13,528 nt of DNA from Verrucomicrobiales bacterium. Lineage in GTDB: Bacteria > Verrucomicrobiota > Verrucomicrobiia > Verrucomicrobiales > DEV007. The notes under the pieces are model-generated. The model ran no database searches. It saw only the letters and a list, made by a program, of their open reading frames with translations, and was not told where the DNA came from. This document shows, one piece after another, positions 13,059-13,528 of the stretch (positions are counted from its first letter, which is position 1; each line of letters starts with the position of its first letter). The stretch is from assembly GCA_023253615.1 (NCBI GenBank), contig JALRFZ010000259.1, forward strand, positions 1 through 13,528. Reading direction: 5' to 3'. The translations under genes and the position numbers were made by a program.

Positions 13059-13277
13059 TCAGGACTCTCCCGCACCCGTGGCGCTCTCGTCGCTGAAGCG
13101 CCGGGCGCGTCTCGCCAGATAAAAGATGAAGCTGAGGAAAGAGGCCAGCACCGCCATCAGGATCACGAGCATCAGCCCGATGGCCGTGTTGGCTGCCATG
13201 AGGGTCTTGCCCGAAGCGCCGCTCATGCACATGGGGCAGGCAAGATAAAGGGAATCAAGGAGGGAGGCCGTGTTCAT
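13059..13277 (-). CDS. Small CxxC membrane protein upstream of coxB, function unknown
   Basis: A 72-residue protein with an N-terminal CPMC motif (Cys14 to Cys17) followed by MSGASGK, then one membrane span (about 30-54, ANTAIGLMLVILMAVLASFL) and a basic cytoplasmic-type end (ARRARR). The layout suggests the CxxC sits outside the membrane or at its outer face, where it could bind copper or heme or exchange thiols. That role is inferred only from the motif and the oxidase context. I know of similar short proteins beside oxidase genes in related phyla but no assigned function. It lies 16 bp after the next small membrane gene and 42 bp before coxB, so it is probably cotranscribed with them. Confidence 0.75.
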   Translation of the reverse strand: MNTASLLDSLYLACPMCMSGASGKTLMAANTAIGLMLVILMAVLASFLSFIFYLARRARRFSDESATGAGES

Positions 13278-13293
13278 GCAGGATCCGATCGTT

Positions 13294-13491
13294 TCAACCG
13301 ATGAGTTGTCGTGTTTTCTTGAGGAAGCGGATTCCGTAAATCAACATCGCGACACCGCAGGCCAGGCTGAGCCATCCCATGGGCGCGAACATCGCGGGGA
13401 GCCCCTCCATGAGGAGACACCAGGCACCGAGACCCGCGAAAAAGAGGGTGCAGACGGTGATGAAAGCGATGTGGAAATTTTTCAGGGACAT
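13294..13491 (-). CDS. Small two-span membrane protein of the oxidase cluster
   Basis: A 65-residue protein with two hydrophobic segments (about 7-26, HIAFITVCTLFFAGLGAW, and 34-54, MFAPMGWLSLACGVAMLIYG) and a basic C-terminus (RFLKKTRQ). I start it at MSLKNFH (ATG 13489-13491), which has a GGAG 8 bases upstream; a start at 13512 would add seven residues without a visible ribosome site. The family has no function known to me. Its position, 16 bp before the CxxC protein and in line with coxB, suggests a small oxidase-associated or assembly protein. Transcription enters from beyond the right edge, where coxA and other subunits may lie. Confidence 0.75.
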   Translation of the reverse strand: MSLKNFHIAFITVCTLFFAGLGAWCLLMEGLPAMFAPMGWLSLACGVAMLIYGIRFLKKTRQLIG

Positions 13492-13528
13492 GGCCGGGAC
13501 TCCGGGTTTCAAGGTTTTTCGGTGAGCC

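Overview
The window is a high-GC bacterial chromosome segment. I infer Verrucomicrobiota or a near relative in the PVC group. The reasons are weak or absent Shine-Dalgarno sequences before many starts, a CoxB with a CAQLCGAGH copper motif, a DUF420/DUF1573/rhodanese assembly cluster, and small CxxC membrane proteins beside the oxidase genes. The phylum is an inference from gene style, not from a marker gene. Almost every gene lies on the minus strand; only rfbB and a gamma-glutamylcyclotransferase-like gene lie on plus.

Left edge (1-598). Hand counts on sample lines give roughly 40-48% G+C here. It holds the start of a small membrane protein running off the left edge and a scrap resembling the conserved core of pyrimidine-dimer-glycosylase-like proteins. 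It looks like a decayed island edge.

Sugar-nucleotide and export block (599-5213, minus strand, read right to left). The order is a GbsR/MarR-type regulator, fcl, a four-helix-bundle (23S-IVP family) gene, gmd, and an unusual membrane protein. Gmd and Fcl together convert GDP-mannose to GDP-L-fucose. The last protein has a six-helix ABC-exporter-type membrane region joined to a Wzt-type carbohydrate-binding domain, with no ATPase domain. The four-helix-bundle gene lies between fcl and gmd and is bracketed by inverted clusters of a degenerate 7-bp repeat (TTRGTSC). The fcl stop codon lies inside one of these clusters. This looks like a small inserted element.

Centre (5214-7558). A 301-bp divergent control region separates the regulator from rfbB (dTDP-glucose 4,6-dehydratase, plus strand). 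It carries small palindromes, a weak promoter candidate and a hairpin covering a purine-rich stretch. After rfbB comes a convergent small lipoprotein, then a divergent gamma-glutamylcyclotransferase-like protein.

Cytochrome oxidase block (7596-13491, minus strand). In transcription order it holds two small membrane proteins, coxB, a strong intrinsic terminator, then ctaA, ctaB, an SCO copper chaperone, a DUF420-DUF1573 fusion protein and a membrane-anchored rhodanese-like protein. CtaB and CtaA make heme O and heme A, SCO serves the CuA site of CoxB, and the last two genes are probably assembly or redox accessories. The catalytic subunit gene coxA is not in the window; if linked, it lies beyond the right edge.

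The strongest candidates for something undescribed are the repeat-bracketed four-helix-bundle element, the ABC-membrane/Wzt-C fusion without an ATPase, and the DUF420-DUF1573 fusion.
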